DNA from: Candidatus Desulfovibrio intestinipullorum
GTDB lineage: Bacteria > Desulfobacterota > Desulfovibrionia > Desulfovibrionales > Desulfovibrionaceae
Direction: 5' to 3'
DNA: 64,000 bases
Assembly (NCBI GenBank): GCA_019113165.1
Contig: DXHV01000077.1
Span: forward strand, 46,777 to 110,776
Part shown: piece after piece, positions 19,885 to 29,467 of the stretch
How positions within the stretch are numbered: the first letter of the stretch is position 1
How the letters are laid out: each line of letters begins with the position of its first letter
Notes under the pieces: model-generated
Databases searched by the model: none
Told to the model about the DNA's origin: nothing
Seen by the model: the letters and a program-made list of their open reading frames with translations, nothing else
Position numbers and translations under genes: made by a program

Positions 19885-21201
19885 ATGACCCAGGCAGTAT
19901 CCATGAATTTTGAAGATGCTCCCTTCTCACCATTCCACAAAAAAATCACAGCCGGCACGTTCATGGGCCTGATCAGCGACGGCTACACCCTGGGCATTGT
20001 CGGCATAGCGCTCAGCTATGCCCAGGAGCCTCTGGGACTGAGCAGTTTCTGGATGGGACTCATTGGCTCCATGGCCATGTTCGGCATTTTCTTCGGCAGC
20101 CTCATCACCGGCATCATTACGGACAGGATAGGCCGCAAGCTGCTCTATCCCCTGTTCATGGCCCTCACGGTCATTGTCTCCGTGTGGATGTATTTTCTGT
20201 CGGACCCGCTCTACATCACTGTTGCCCGGTTCATTCTGGGCATGCTCATCGGTTCGGATTATGCCGTGGGCATTTCCTATCTGAGCGAATGGACCCCCGC
20301 GAAGAACAGGGAAGGCATTCTCGCCTGGCTGCTCACCGTCTGGACCATCGGCTATACTCTGTCCTACATTGCCGGCTTCTTCATGGACGGCGTCGTGGCC
20401 GCCTTTGGCAATGATGGCTGGCGCGTGGTTCTCTGCACGTCGGCCATTCCCGCCCTCATTGCGCTCGTCATCCGTCACGGAGCCCCAGAATCCGCCCTCT
20501 GGCTCATTGCCAAGGAACGCAAGGATGAAGCCCTGACCGTGATTCACAAGTATCTGGGCACGCAGTACGGTCTGCCGTCCGCTCCGCTGGAAAAGGCTGC
20601 CTCCTCTTCCTGGTTTGCCCTCTTTGCCCCCAAGCAGTGGCGCAAGACCATCGTTTCCGGCGTCTTTTTCTTTGCGCAGGTCCTGCCCTTCTTCTCTATC
20701 AGCATCTTCCTGCCCATCGTCCTCACCAATCTGAAGATCGAGAACCCCAATGCCTCCGGCGTGCTCTACAATGTCTTCACCATGGTTGGGGTTCTTGTGG
20801 GCATGTGGCTCTACAGAGTCATGACGCGCCGCGCCTTCCTGCTCTGGACCTTCTATCTTTCCGCAGCCCTGCTCACCTTCATGATCCTCTGGACTTCCAT
20901 GCCGCCTGTTGTCGCCCTGGTCCTGGTCACGCTTCTTGCCCTGGTTCTGGCCATCTCCATTGTCCCCGAGTTCTCGTATCCTGCCGAGCTCTTCCCCACG
21001 GAACTGCGCGGATCCGGTGTTGGTCTGACCGTGGCCATAAGCCGCTTTGGTGCTGGCGGCGGTACCTTCCTTCTGCCCATCATCAGTGAAAGCTACGGCA
21101 TTCATGCCGCACTGTGGGTCTGTGTGGGAACCCTGCTCTTTGGCGGCATTATCTGTCAGATGTGGGCACCGGAGACATCTGGCAGAGGAAAGAAGAAGTA
21201 A
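19885..21201 (+). CDS. MFS transporter
   Basis: GTFMGLISDGYTLGIVGIAL, GSLITGIITDRIGRKLLYPLF, PAELFPTELRGSGVGLTVAISRFGA. Confidence 0.92.
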   Translation: MTQAVSMNFEDAPFSPFHKKITAGTFMGLISDGYTLGIVGIALSYAQEPLGLSSFWMGLIGSMAMFGIFFGSLITGIITDRIGRKLLYPLFMALTVIVSVWMYFLSDPLYITVARFILGMLIGSDYAVGISYLSEWTPAKNREGILAWLLTVWTIGYTLSYIAGFFMDGVVAAFGNDGWRVVLCTSAIPALIALVIRHGAPESALWLIAKERKDEALTVIHKYLGTQYGLPSAPLEKAASSSWFALFAPKQWRKTIVSGVFFFAQVLPFFSISIFLPIVLTNLKIENPNASGVLYNVFTMVGVLVGMWLYRVMTRRAFLLWTFYLSAALLTFMILWTSMPPVVALVLVTLLALVLAISIVPEFSYPAELFPTELRGSGVGLTVAISRFGAGGGTFLLPIISESYGIHAALWVCVGTLLFGGIICQMWAPETSGRGKKK

Positions 21202-21326
21202 TTTTATTTTCACATAAAAAAAATTTTTATAAACAAAAATAATTTTTTCTTAAAAACATAATTTTATAAATTATGAATTTCTGTAATTTTAAATAACAAT
21301 CATTTCCTGCACAGAAAAACTTAAGG

Positions 21327-21373
21327 GTGAAGCATCTCGGAAAGAAATGTTTTTCGGATGCTTCACTTTTTTA
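21327..21373 (+). terminator. Rho-independent terminator after MFS gene
   Basis: gtgaagcatc...gatgcttcac followed by tttttt. Confidence 0.65.
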
Positions 21374-21751
21374 TTGTGTCAACAAACTGTAAAATACATA
21401 GAATATTTCCAGCTTGACTTTTCTCTTGTTTTCTTTTGTAATATCAAAGTTCTATGGAGTACATGGCCGATATTCCGGTTGCATGACCTGCTCCTTTCCC
21501 AAAGGGAAAGAGCCTGTCAGTGCCCGGAATGGAAATCCCAGGAACAGGAGAGCGCAGCTCGGAGTGTCTTGTGCACGCGAGAAAAAGACCGCATGGATTT
21601 TTACGGGTTACGGGCAAGAACCTGGCGACCCCTGCGGGCATGATCGCTCTCCAGAGGAAGGCGTTCCTCTGCCCTGCACATTCCGTCATGGTCCGTTCAG
21701 GGAGCACGAGGATGTTTTGCTGCAATGACAAGACGTTCAGGTGGGAGGGGT

Positions 21752-23026
21752 ATGGACACTAATCTGTCTTCGCCAGAGGACATTCAGGAGAGACAATCAC
21801 TTCCCAGGACAGTGTATCTGGCACTCTGGTTCCCGCTTTTGTCGGAAACCTTCGTCTTTTACGAAGTGGAAGGCCTGTGGAAGCGGAAATTCCCCGTCTC
21901 TGTCGTTTCCCTCTACGGAGAACGCAGCAGGTTTCTTGCCGAGCACATGCGCAGGAGCACCATTCCCGTGCGCCATCTGGGCATACCTGCCATCCTGCCC
22001 ATTGCCGCTGCCGTTGTGCGCAGGTTTTTCCGGCAGCCGCGGCAGGTTGGCCATATCCTGCGCACCATAGTCTTTCATTCCTGGCGCGATTTGGAAATGC
22101 GCCTGGAAAACTACTGGGCCTGCTGCTGCGGCATCTATCTGGCCGAACAGTTTCGCAGGGAAGGCGTGCAGCATGTGCACGGCGCCTGGGCCTCCGGCCC
22201 GGCAACAGCCGCCTGGGTCATCCATCAGCTGGAAGGCATTCCCTATTCCTTTACGGCCAGGGCAACGGATGTGCGTCCCCCGGACGGATTTCTGGCCGAA
22301 AAGCTGGCCGACTGCTCCTTTGCCAGGGCCGACTCCTCCTTCAATGTGCCGCATCTTGCCTCCTTTCTGCCCGAACAACAGAAAGACAAAGTCTGTCTTG
22401 TCTACAACACAGTCACCCTGCCCTCCAGTGAGCAGGCCCCTGTGCACATGAAGCCTCCGTACAGGATCATTGCCATAGGCAGACTCATAGAAAAGAAGGG
22501 CTTTCTCTATCTTGTCCGGGCTGCCGGCCTGCTGCGCAGGCAGAATGTCGATGTGGAAGTGACCATTGTAGGGGGCGGCGGGCAGATGCATGCCCTCAGG
22601 GCCGAGGCGGAAGCCTGGCACATACAGGACCATGTGCATTTTACGGGCGCCCTGCCCCATGATCAGATAGGCGGCATGCTGCACCAGAGCGACATCATGG
22701 TCATGCCTTCCATTGTGCCCGAGGGCACGGAAAAGTCGGACGGCCTGCCCACGGTCATTGTGGAAGCCATGAGCATGGGTGTTCCCGTGGTGAGCACGAA
22801 CGTGGCCAGCATTGGCGATGTCGTCAAGGACGGCCACACGGGCCTGCTTGTGGCGCAGAAAGATGCCGCGGCCCTGGCACAGGCCATCAGAACTCTTGCT
22901 GAAGACAGGGACAAGGCCCTGGAACTGGCAGCCAATGCCAGAAATTTCATCAGGGAGATGTTTTCCGCAGAAAATACCCTGGGCAGGATGCAGGAGTTCT
23001 TCTGCAACAATGCCCTGCCCAGGTAG
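21752..23026 (+). CDS. Glycosyltransferase family 4
   Basis: IAIGRLIEKKGFLYLVRAAGLL...VMPSIVPEGTEKSDGLPTVIVEAMSMGVPVVSTNVASIGDVVKDGHTGLLV; RBS gggagggg before ATG 21752. Confidence 0.9.
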   Translation: MDTNLSSPEDIQERQSLPRTVYLALWFPLLSETFVFYEVEGLWKRKFPVSVVSLYGERSRFLAEHMRRSTIPVRHLGIPAILPIAAAVVRRFFRQPRQVGHILRTIVFHSWRDLEMRLENYWACCCGIYLAEQFRREGVQHVHGAWASGPATAAWVIHQLEGIPYSFTARATDVRPPDGFLAEKLADCSFARADSSFNVPHLASFLPEQQKDKVCLVYNTVTLPSSEQAPVHMKPPYRIIAIGRLIEKKGFLYLVRAAGLLRRQNVDVEVTIVGGGGQMHALRAEAEAWHIQDHVHFTGALPHDQIGGMLHQSDIMVMPSIVPEGTEKSDGLPTVIVEAMSMGVPVVSTNVASIGDVVKDGHTGLLVAQKDAAALAQAIRTLAEDRDKALELAANARNFIREMFSAENTLGRMQEFFCNNALPR

Positions 23027-23043
23027 GCCGCAAGGAATTTTGC

Positions 23044-23101
23044 AAAAAAAGGGATGCCTCTTTCCCGGAGTCTGACTCGCGGGGAGGGCATCCCTTTTTT
23101 C
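23044..23101. terminator. Bidirectional terminator between glycosyltransferase and queE
   Basis: aaaaaagggatgcc...ggcatccctttttt. Confidence 0.75.
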
Positions 23102-23128
23102 GTCTGAAGGCGCTGCGTCCAGGGACAG

Positions 23129-23812
23129 TCAGCGCAGATCGATAAACTTGTGTGTCTGCAGGGACAGCTTCCAGTTGTTCTTCATGCACAGCTCAATGCA
23201 GAGCTTGGTTGCCTCTCTGTTCTGGCTGACCGGCTGCAGGGACACAAGGGGTCTGTGCAGCCTTTCCAGCCCTTCAAGCTTTTCCAGGAAGGGGGCAAGG
23301 ACCGTCAGGTCGCTGGGATGCAGGACTGGAATCTTGAGTTCGTTGGCCCTTTCCCAGTTTTCCGGCAGGGGGAGCTTGGCGAGCTTGGGAGACAGGGTAA
23401 TCCAGGTCCTCTCCAGGGCAGGAGCCGGCAGGGGCCTTGTGCCACTGGTTTCCACCTGAACCATGAAGTGTTCCCTTTCAAGGCGTTCAAGAAGCGGAAC
23501 AATGTCCTGCATGAAGGGCTCGCCTCCGGTCAGGACCAGATGGCGGATGGGGCTTTTCCGTGCCAGCAGTTGTCCTACCAGCCAGTCCGCATCGGCAGCC
23601 GTGTAGCGCGGGTCGCTGCCCAGTTTGGCAAGGACCTGAGTGCTGTTGTCCGACAGGCGGTTTTCGGCGCGGACGTCAAGGGCATAGCCCGTATCGCACC
23701 AGGGACAGCGGACATCGCAGCCCTGCAGGCGGACAAAGACGGCCGGTGTGCCGGTAAAGTGGCCCTCGCCCTGTATGGACCAGAATATTTCATTAACAAG
23801 CAGCTGTGTCAT
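23129..23812 (-). CDS. queE: 7-carboxy-7-deazaguanine synthase
   Basis: NEIFWSIQGEGHFTGTPAVFVRLQGCDVRCPWCDTGYALD (CxxxCxxC) and VLTGGEPFMQD. Start trimmed to MTQLLVNE. Confidence 0.9.
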   Translation of the reverse strand: MTQLLVNEIFWSIQGEGHFTGTPAVFVRLQGCDVRCPWCDTGYALDVRAENRLSDNSTQVLAKLGSDPRYTAADADWLVGQLLARKSPIRHLVLTGGEPFMQDIVPLLERLEREHFMVQVETSGTRPLPAPALERTWITLSPKLAKLPLPENWERANELKIPVLHPSDLTVLAPFLEKLEGLERLHRPLVSLQPVSQNREATKLCIELCMKNNWKLSLQTHKFIDLR

Positions 23813-23834
23813 CGAATCGGCCTTTTGTCCGCAA

Positions 23835-24278
23835 TCAGTCGGCGCTTCTCTGCCAGGTGGCACAGTTGTTGTCCGTCTCGTAAACAGTCACTGCATGGAC
23901 GCAGACCTGGGTGTCCACGCCCGTAGCACGCAAGAGTTTGGGAAAGAAGGTCGTGGCAAGATAGGCAGCCATGTTCTCGGCCGTGGGGTTGAAGGGCACG
24001 GAGCAGAGTGATCCGTCCTGAAGAATGGGCTCCAGGGCGAGAAGCAGAGGGTCCTTGCTGAAGAGCAGAGTCTTGTGGTCCCAGGCTTCGTCCAGTGCAG
24101 AGAACAGCAGCTTTTTGACATCGCCGAAATCAAGGACCATGCCCAGTTCATTGAGACTGCCGGCTGCCAGGGTCAGGCAGATTTTGTAGTTGTGGCCGTG
24201 CAGACGCTCGCAGCGTCCTCCGTATTCAAAGAGCCTGTGTGCGGCTGAGATGGTATGCTGGCGGGTAATGTACATCAT
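23835..24278 (-). CDS. queD: 6-carboxytetrahydropterin synthase
   Basis: ISAAHRL...CERLHGHNYKICLTL...GMVLDFGDVKKLL...WDHKTLL...PTAENMAAYL. Confidence 0.92.
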   Translation of the reverse strand: MMYITRQHTISAAHRLFEYGGRCERLHGHNYKICLTLAAGSLNELGMVLDFGDVKKLLFSALDEAWDHKTLLFSKDPLLLALEPILQDGSLCSVPFNPTAENMAAYLATTFFPKLLRATGVDTQVCVHAVTVYETDNNCATWQRSAD

Positions 24279-24647
24279 TGGTCAAAACAGGCACGAAGGC
24301 TCCTGCTGGCAGGAGCAGCGCGCCTCCTCCTTAGTCCTTGTATGCTGTCAGGCTTGCTGCGCATGGAGCGCTCACGTGTTCCCCCAGTCCAGAACGATCT
24401 GCTCTGGCAGGTTCTGCTTCCGGGAGGAATAGTGGCGGAAGTTGTATCCGAGAGTGTCTGGGGAATCAAGAAAGGCCCTGCCAATGGAGCCTGCTGTCGG
24501 AAAGAGAATGTGCGCAGAAAAAAACTCCTGTAGACAGATGAAAAATACATTTGATACATTTACTACATAAAATGGAGTTAATATACGCAACATATTTGGA
24601 TTTTTGAAAATAGTGAGGAAATATCTTGTAGTTTTTTTTGAAAAATC

Positions 24648-24678
24648 TTGACACTTGGGGACAAAACGGCCTTATACT
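24648..24678 (+). promoter_or_regulatory. Candidate promoter of FAS-like/BioF-like cluster
   Basis: TTGACA 24648-24653 and TTATACT 24672-24678 (18-19 nt spacing). Confidence 0.5.
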
Positions 24679-24743
24679 CACTTTGTGTCGTGCAGGAGCA
24701 CGAGCATGTCTGCCGGCAGAATCGATCTTTCCAAGGGAGCAGG

Positions 24744-25043
24744 ATGAACACCATTCGTACAGAGATTCTTCTTGATGCCAGTCATCCCCTGTATGCAAGC
24801 CATTTTCCCGGCAGTCCCTGCACGCCGGGCAGCCTCATCATCCACGGGCTTGTACAGCTTTTGCAGGAACAGGTCCCCCTGCCCTGCGGCTACAGGGTGC
24901 GGCGTTTTCGCTTTCGCCGCTTTCTTGTGCCAGGGCGCTGTGTCTGCGAGATAGACCTGGAGCCAGGAGACAATCAGGCCCGCTGCCGTGTGTATGCCGA
25001 AGGACACCTCGCTGCTGAAGGTCTTGTGGAGTGGCCGGCATGA
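24744..25043 (+). CDS. Small hotdog-fold dehydratase-like protein (FabA/FabZ-type motif)
   Basis: MNTIRTEILLDASHPLYASHFPGSPCTPGSLIIHGLVQLL: HFPGxPxxPG signature; RBS gggagcagg before ATG. Confidence 0.75.
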   Translation: MNTIRTEILLDASHPLYASHFPGSPCTPGSLIIHGLVQLLQEQVPLPCGYRVRRFRFRRFLVPGRCVCEIDLEPGDNQARCRVYAEGHLAAEGLVEWPA

Positions 25044-25783
25044 AGCTGCTGGATCCTGTGCTCATCCGGGGCATGAGCTGCGAGCTTGGCCAGACCCTGG
25101 CCAGAGCCCTTGTAGCAGAAGGATGCCGGGTTCTGGGCATCTGCCGCAGCGAGGAAAGCAGGACAAGGCTGCAGGAGGCAGGCTTTGAGGCTGTCTGCGC
25201 AGAGGCTCCCGAAGTCCTGCCGGCCCTTCTGGCCGGCACGGTCTTTCATGCCCCCAAAGCCTTTGTGGACTGTGCGCACTCGCAGACGGAAAGTCTGGTA
25301 GCTGCCCTCGCCCCCGAGCAGATTGATCGCTGGAGCCTGGAGGACATTGCCGCACGGGCCCGTTATCTGCGTACAGTCGTGCGCCTGATGCTGCCGGGCC
25401 GGGAAGGCCGCTGCCTCTTCATCTCCTCGGCAGCCCTGGCTGCGCCTGCCAGGGGCCAGGGCTACTATGCCGCTGCCAAGGCAGCAGGCGAGGCCCTCTA
25501 TGCCAGCGTGGGACTGGAGATGGCTGGCCGCGGCATCACCACCTGCAGCCTGCGTCTGGGCTGGATGGATGCGGGCCGGGGTCATGCCTACCTCAGGAAC
25601 CGTACCGGCCTGGCCGGCCTTGTACCTACAGGACACCTTGTCAGCCTGGAAGAAGCCTGCGGAGGACTTCTGTATCTCTTGTCCCAGGGTGCCCGATCCA
25701 TCAATGCCACCGTCGTGACCATGGATGGCGGCTTTTCACAGACCAAACCGGAAGCGCCGCAGGACAGGACGGCAGCGCTTTGA
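25040..25783 (+). CDS. SDR family oxidoreductase (FabG-like)
   Basis: YYAAAKAAGEALYASVGLEMAGRGITTCSLRLGWMDAGRG...GGLLYLLSQGARSINATVVTMDGGFSQ; overlaps previous stop (ATGA). Confidence 0.85.
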   Translation: MKLLDPVLIRGMSCELGQTLARALVAEGCRVLGICRSEESRTRLQEAGFEAVCAEAPEVLPALLAGTVFHAPKAFVDCAHSQTESLVAALAPEQIDRWSLEDIAARARYLRTVVRLMLPGREGRCLFISSAALAAPARGQGYYAAAKAAGEALYASVGLEMAGRGITTCSLRLGWMDAGRGHAYLRNRTGLAGLVPTGHLVSLEEACGGLLYLLSQGARSINATVVTMDGGFSQTKPEAPQDRTAAL

Positions 25784-25797
25784 GGAGAACAAAGACT

Positions 25798-26190
25798 ATG
25801 GAACAGGCTGAAGCCCTGCGCTGTGTCTGCAGTGTGGTTGAGGAAATTTTCGAAAGGGAACAGGGGAGCCTGAGCGGCCGGACCCTGCTCATGCAGGATC
25901 TTCCCTGCGAATCCATTGATCTGCTGGAAATTGCCGCAAGGATTTCCCAGGCTGCCGGCAGGGAAGTGGACGACGAGGCGCTCTTTCTCAAATCCCTGCG
26001 CAGCCGTCTTGCCGAGGAGCCCGCTTCCGAGGCCAGCACTCTTCTTGCCTGCGAATACCCCTGGCTTTCCCGGGAGCGCTGCGGCGAGATCCTTGAGGAG
26101 CTGCGCTCCCCTGCCCCCTTTCTCCGCCTGCAGGACATGGCAGACTATCTGGCCTTCCTGCTGAACGGCAGGCCTTCATGCAGCGTGTAG
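25798..26190 (+). CDS. Acyl carrier protein-like
   Basis: LLMQDLPCESIDLLEIAARISQAAGREVDDE: ACP-type helix with Ser in an ESIDLLE motif (DSL variant). Confidence 0.75.
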   Translation: MEQAEALRCVCSVVEEIFEREQGSLSGRTLLMQDLPCESIDLLEIAARISQAAGREVDDEALFLKSLRSRLAEEPASEASTLLACEYPWLSRERCGEILEELRSPAPFLRLQDMADYLAFLLNGRPSCSV

Positions 26191-27407
26191 TCATCACTGG
26201 CATGGGCCTGTGCTCAAGTCTTGGGCATTCCAGGGCACAGGTCGTGACCTCCCTGCACAAACGGCAGAACACCTTCTGCCTGAGTGACGTACTGCCGGAC
26301 ATTGTGGTCAGTCCCGTCAGGGATACCGGGGACGATGCAGCCACGGCCAGACTGAAGTCCTGGCGCCACAGGCGCTATCTGTCCAGGGGCGGAACCCTGG
26401 CTGTCCTGGCCGGCCTCAGGGCTGTAGAGGATGCCAGACTGCCCAGACTTCCCGAGGATATGGGCCTCATTGGCTGTGCCGCGCCAACGCTTGATGTTGC
26501 TGCCGAACAGGGGCTTGCAGCGGCGGACCCGCTTCTGCTGGATGCCTTGTGGCTTTTGCGCTGGCTGCCCGGCACGCCAGTGTCCGCGCTGGCCACCCTG
26601 CTCGGCGTGCACGGTCCGGGCCTGGCGCTTGGCTGTGCCTGTGCCTCCGGGCTGGCCGCCCTGGGTGAGGGCTGGCTGCGGATACGGCACGGTGTGGTGC
26701 CCTGTCTGCTCGTAGCCTGCGGCGATTCCAGACTGTCCCTGGGCGGTCTGCTTGGCTATGCAAGGGCACGCACCCTGAGCCACGGCTTTGTGCCGCAAGA
26801 GGCTTCGCGTCCCTTTGACAGGGCGAGAAATGGCTTTGTTCCCGGAGAAGGCGGTGCAGCCCTTGTGCTGGAGAGTCTGGAGCATGCCAGAGCTCGCGGG
26901 GCCAGGATATGGGCCGAAGTCCTTGGCTATGGAGCAAGCCTGGACGCAGGCAGCCTGGCTGCACCGGATGCGGAAGGACGGTTCGCGCAACGGGCCATTG
27001 AAAAGGCCCTGCAGGAAGCGTCCTGCACAGCTGCCGATCTGGACTGGGTCAGTACCCATGGCACAGGCACACGCCTTAATGACGAGATGGAGGCAGGTGT
27101 TTTGCGCAGGATGTTTGCTGGAGAGCCCCGCCTGCCCCTGCTTGCGGCCGTGAAGTCCTGGACAGGGCATCTTGCGTCTGCCTGCGGGGCCCTGGAAGCT
27201 GTTGTGTGCCTGTGGGCTGCTGCAGAGGGCTTTCTGCCTCTGGTGCGCAATCTTGAACATCCCCTGGCAGCCGATCTGCCCTTCGTGACAGAGCGGACGC
27301 AGTGGCAGGGCCGCAGCCTTGCCTGCGGGCTTGTGGAAAACTTCGGCTTCGGAGGACAGAACGCAGCCCTGATGCTGCGCCTGTGGCAGGAGAAGAGTGA
27401 GCAATGA
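26178..27407 (+). CDS. Beta-ketoacyl-ACP synthase (KAS-II/FabF-like)
   Basis: VVITGMGLCSSLG; LGCACASGLAALGEG (active Cys); DWVSTHGTGTRLND; KSWTGHLASACGALEAV; NFGFGGQNAALML. Confidence 0.92.
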   Translation: MQRVVITGMGLCSSLGHSRAQVVTSLHKRQNTFCLSDVLPDIVVSPVRDTGDDAATARLKSWRHRRYLSRGGTLAVLAGLRAVEDARLPRLPEDMGLIGCAAPTLDVAAEQGLAAADPLLLDALWLLRWLPGTPVSALATLLGVHGPGLALGCACASGLAALGEGWLRIRHGVVPCLLVACGDSRLSLGGLLGYARARTLSHGFVPQEASRPFDRARNGFVPGEGGAALVLESLEHARARGARIWAEVLGYGASLDAGSLAAPDAEGRFAQRAIEKALQEASCTAADLDWVSTHGTGTRLNDEMEAGVLRRMFAGEPRLPLLAAVKSWTGHLASACGALEAVVCLWAAAEGFLPLVRNLEHPLAADLPFVTERTQWQGRSLACGLVENFGFGGQNAALMLRLWQEKSEQ

Positions 27408-27931
27408 GTGAGTTCAGGCACGCTTCGGCGAGGGAGCAGGCCTTCCTGCCCAATCCTGGCGAACTTCCCGCCTCTTTTGTACTTGTGAATCGCGTGGACA
27501 GGGTGCAAACAGACAGCCTTGTGGCTTTTACCCGCCTGGCAGGCCAAAGCGGACAGATGGCAGACTGGCAAATTGTAGAGGCCTGCGCCCAGACGGCCTG
27601 TCTGCACCAGCGCTTTCTGCGCGACTTTGGCGACCAGGTCTTTCTGCTTTGCGTGGACGAAGCCTGCATCCCTGGTGCAGCCGCTCTGGCCGCCCTTGTC
27701 GGTGAGGTCGAGATTGCGGCACGCCTCACGGGGCAGAGTGCCAGAGCAGCAAGCTATGTGCTGCGCCTGCGATCTCTGGCAGGCCGTGCCGCAGAGGACG
27801 CAGAAGCGGTGCATGTTGTTCTGACCGTTGGTCACATGCCTTACGCAGGCCCGGAACAGGCCGATCGCCTTGGACGTCATTATCGGAGGATCTGGCAGTG
27901 TCTTGCACACGCACAGTACGTTCCATGCTGA
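27404..27931 (+). CDS. Hotdog-like (hydroxyacyl-ACP dehydratase-like) protein, weak call
   Basis: Context plus FVLVNRVDRVQTDSLVAFTRL...DWQIVEACAQTACLHQRFL, resembling ApeP-type hotdog proteins; ATGA overlap with the KAS gene. Confidence 0.45.
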   Translation: MSEFRHASAREQAFLPNPGELPASFVLVNRVDRVQTDSLVAFTRLAGQSGQMADWQIVEACAQTACLHQRFLRDFGDQVFLLCVDEACIPGAAALAALVGEVEIAARLTGQSARAASYVLRLRSLAGRAAEDAEAVHVVLTVGHMPYAGPEQADRLGRHYRRIWQCLAHAQYVPC

Positions 27932-29070
27932 TGGCCCGCCTGAAGACCTGGCAGGAGCTGGGCCTGGAACGCCATGTTCCCGTTTTTGCCGACGAAGATC
28001 GGGGAGCAGACGAGCCTGCATGTGGCAGACGCGGGATCTCCTTTCTTTCCAATGACTACCTGGGGCTGGCTTCGGACAGGCGCTGGCAGCAGCAGGTGGC
28101 AGAGTGCTTTGCCGTGGCTGCTCCCTCGGCCTCGGCGTCGCGTCTGGCAGGAGGCCACAGAGAAAGCATGTGCAAGGCTGAGCAGGAGCTGGCCGACTAT
28201 TTCGGGCATGAGCGGGCTCTGCTTGTCTCCAGCGGCTATCAGGGCAATGCGGCCATAGTGGCAGGACTTGTGCAGCCTGGGCAGCCTGTCTTTGTGGACA
28301 AGAGGATTCATGCCAGCACGGCCCATGCTCTGGCTGGTTCGGGGGCGCGGATCCTTCCTTGCCGGCACGCCGACATGGACCATCTTCGCAGGCGCCTTGA
28401 GACCTGCGCAGGCCCCATGCAGCCCATGGTCTTCACGGAATCGCTCTTCAGCATGGACGGCACTCTGACAGACGTGCAGGCCATTCTGGCTCTGAAGCGC
28501 AGATACGGCTTCTTTCTGGTTGCAGACGAAGCCCATGCCCTGGGCTGCCTTGGCCCGGGCGGAAGAGGTCTTTTTGCCGGGCATGCCGGCGAGGTCGACG
28601 TGATCCTGGGCACTCTTGGCAAGGGGCTGGGGCTTTTCGGCGCCTTTGTTCTGCTGACACAGGAGTGCGCCCGGGCCCTTGAGCATTTTGCCTCGCCTAT
28701 CGTGCATTCCACGGCCCTGCCTCCGGCTCATGCCCTGGCCTGTTCAAGGCTGGTGAAACTTTTGCCCACGCTGGAAGAGGAACGGCAGCGGCTTGCAGCC
28801 AGTGCCCGCTTTCTGCGCAAAGCCCTGCAGGAGCGTGGCTGCACAACCCTTGGCCAGGCCCATATCGTCGCCCTCCCCCTGGGCCAGGAAGAGCGCGCCA
28901 GGAAAGTCTCTCTGTCCCTGCAAAGGCAGGGCATACATGTGCTTGCGGCACGCTTCCCCACCGTCCCCGTGCATCAGGCCCTGCTGCGCCTTTCGGTCAC
29001 GACCAGGCATACTGAAGACATGCTGCAGGAGACGGCCCGCTGTGTGGCCCTGAGTCTGCAGGAAGCATGA
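27931..29070 (+). CDS. Alpha-oxoamine synthase, 8-amino-7-oxononanoate synthase (BioF)-like
   Basis: FLSNDYLGLASD; LVSSGYQGNAAIVAGL; VADEAHALGCLGPGGRGLF; GTLGKGLGLFGAF (PLP Lys); STALPPA. Start uncertain; ATG 27931 overlaps previous TGA. Confidence 0.88.
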   Translation: MARLKTWQELGLERHVPVFADEDRGADEPACGRRGISFLSNDYLGLASDRRWQQQVAECFAVAAPSASASRLAGGHRESMCKAEQELADYFGHERALLVSSGYQGNAAIVAGLVQPGQPVFVDKRIHASTAHALAGSGARILPCRHADMDHLRRRLETCAGPMQPMVFTESLFSMDGTLTDVQAILALKRRYGFFLVADEAHALGCLGPGGRGLFAGHAGEVDVILGTLGKGLGLFGAFVLLTQECARALEHFASPIVHSTALPPAHALACSRLVKLLPTLEEERQRLAASARFLRKALQERGCTTLGQAHIVALPLGQEERARKVSLSLQRQGIHVLAARFPTVPVHQALLRLSVTTRHTEDMLQETARCVALSLQEA

Positions 29071-29106
29071 GGACTTGAGCAGACACGAGGAAAAAGACAC
29101 AAAAAA

Positions 29107-29142
29107 ACAACGGGCCACCACATTGCTGTGGCAGCCCGTTGT
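29107..29142. terminator. Bidirectional terminator between BioF-like gene and dsrD
   Basis: ACAACGGGC...GCCCGTTGT stem, A tract on the left. Confidence 0.7.
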
Positions 29143-29162
29143 GAAAAGTTGTCACTGAGAGA

Positions 29163-29408
29163 CTAAGCTTCGGCATCGCCTTCTTCAGCGGCTTCCTGCT
29201 TTCCGTAGCCCTTGAGGCCATACATGGTGGTAGATCCGGAGGACCAGTACTCAACAACGCCTTCCTTGACCAGATCGCTGAGAAGCTTCTTCACTTCGCG
29301 GGATTTCTTGTCAGGGAAGAGTTCAAGGAAGTCCTTGAAGTAGTGCTTGGACTTCACCTTGGATTTAGCCTTGAGGTATTCAACAATAACTTCTTTATCC
29401 TCGGCCAT
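29163..29408 (-). CDS. dsrD: Dissimilatory sulfite reductase D
   Basis: MAEDKEVIVEYLKAKSKVKSKHYFKDFLELFPDKKSREVKKLLSDLVKEGVVEYWSSGSTTMYGLKG. Confidence 0.96.
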   Translation of the reverse strand: MAEDKEVIVEYLKAKSKVKSKHYFKDFLELFPDKKSREVKKLLSDLVKEGVVEYWSSGSTTMYGLKGYGKQEAAEEGDAEA

Positions 29409-29467
29409 GACAAACTCCAGTTCGTGGCAGCGCAGAGCGCTGCCACGATAATGTTATTTTAGACGGA

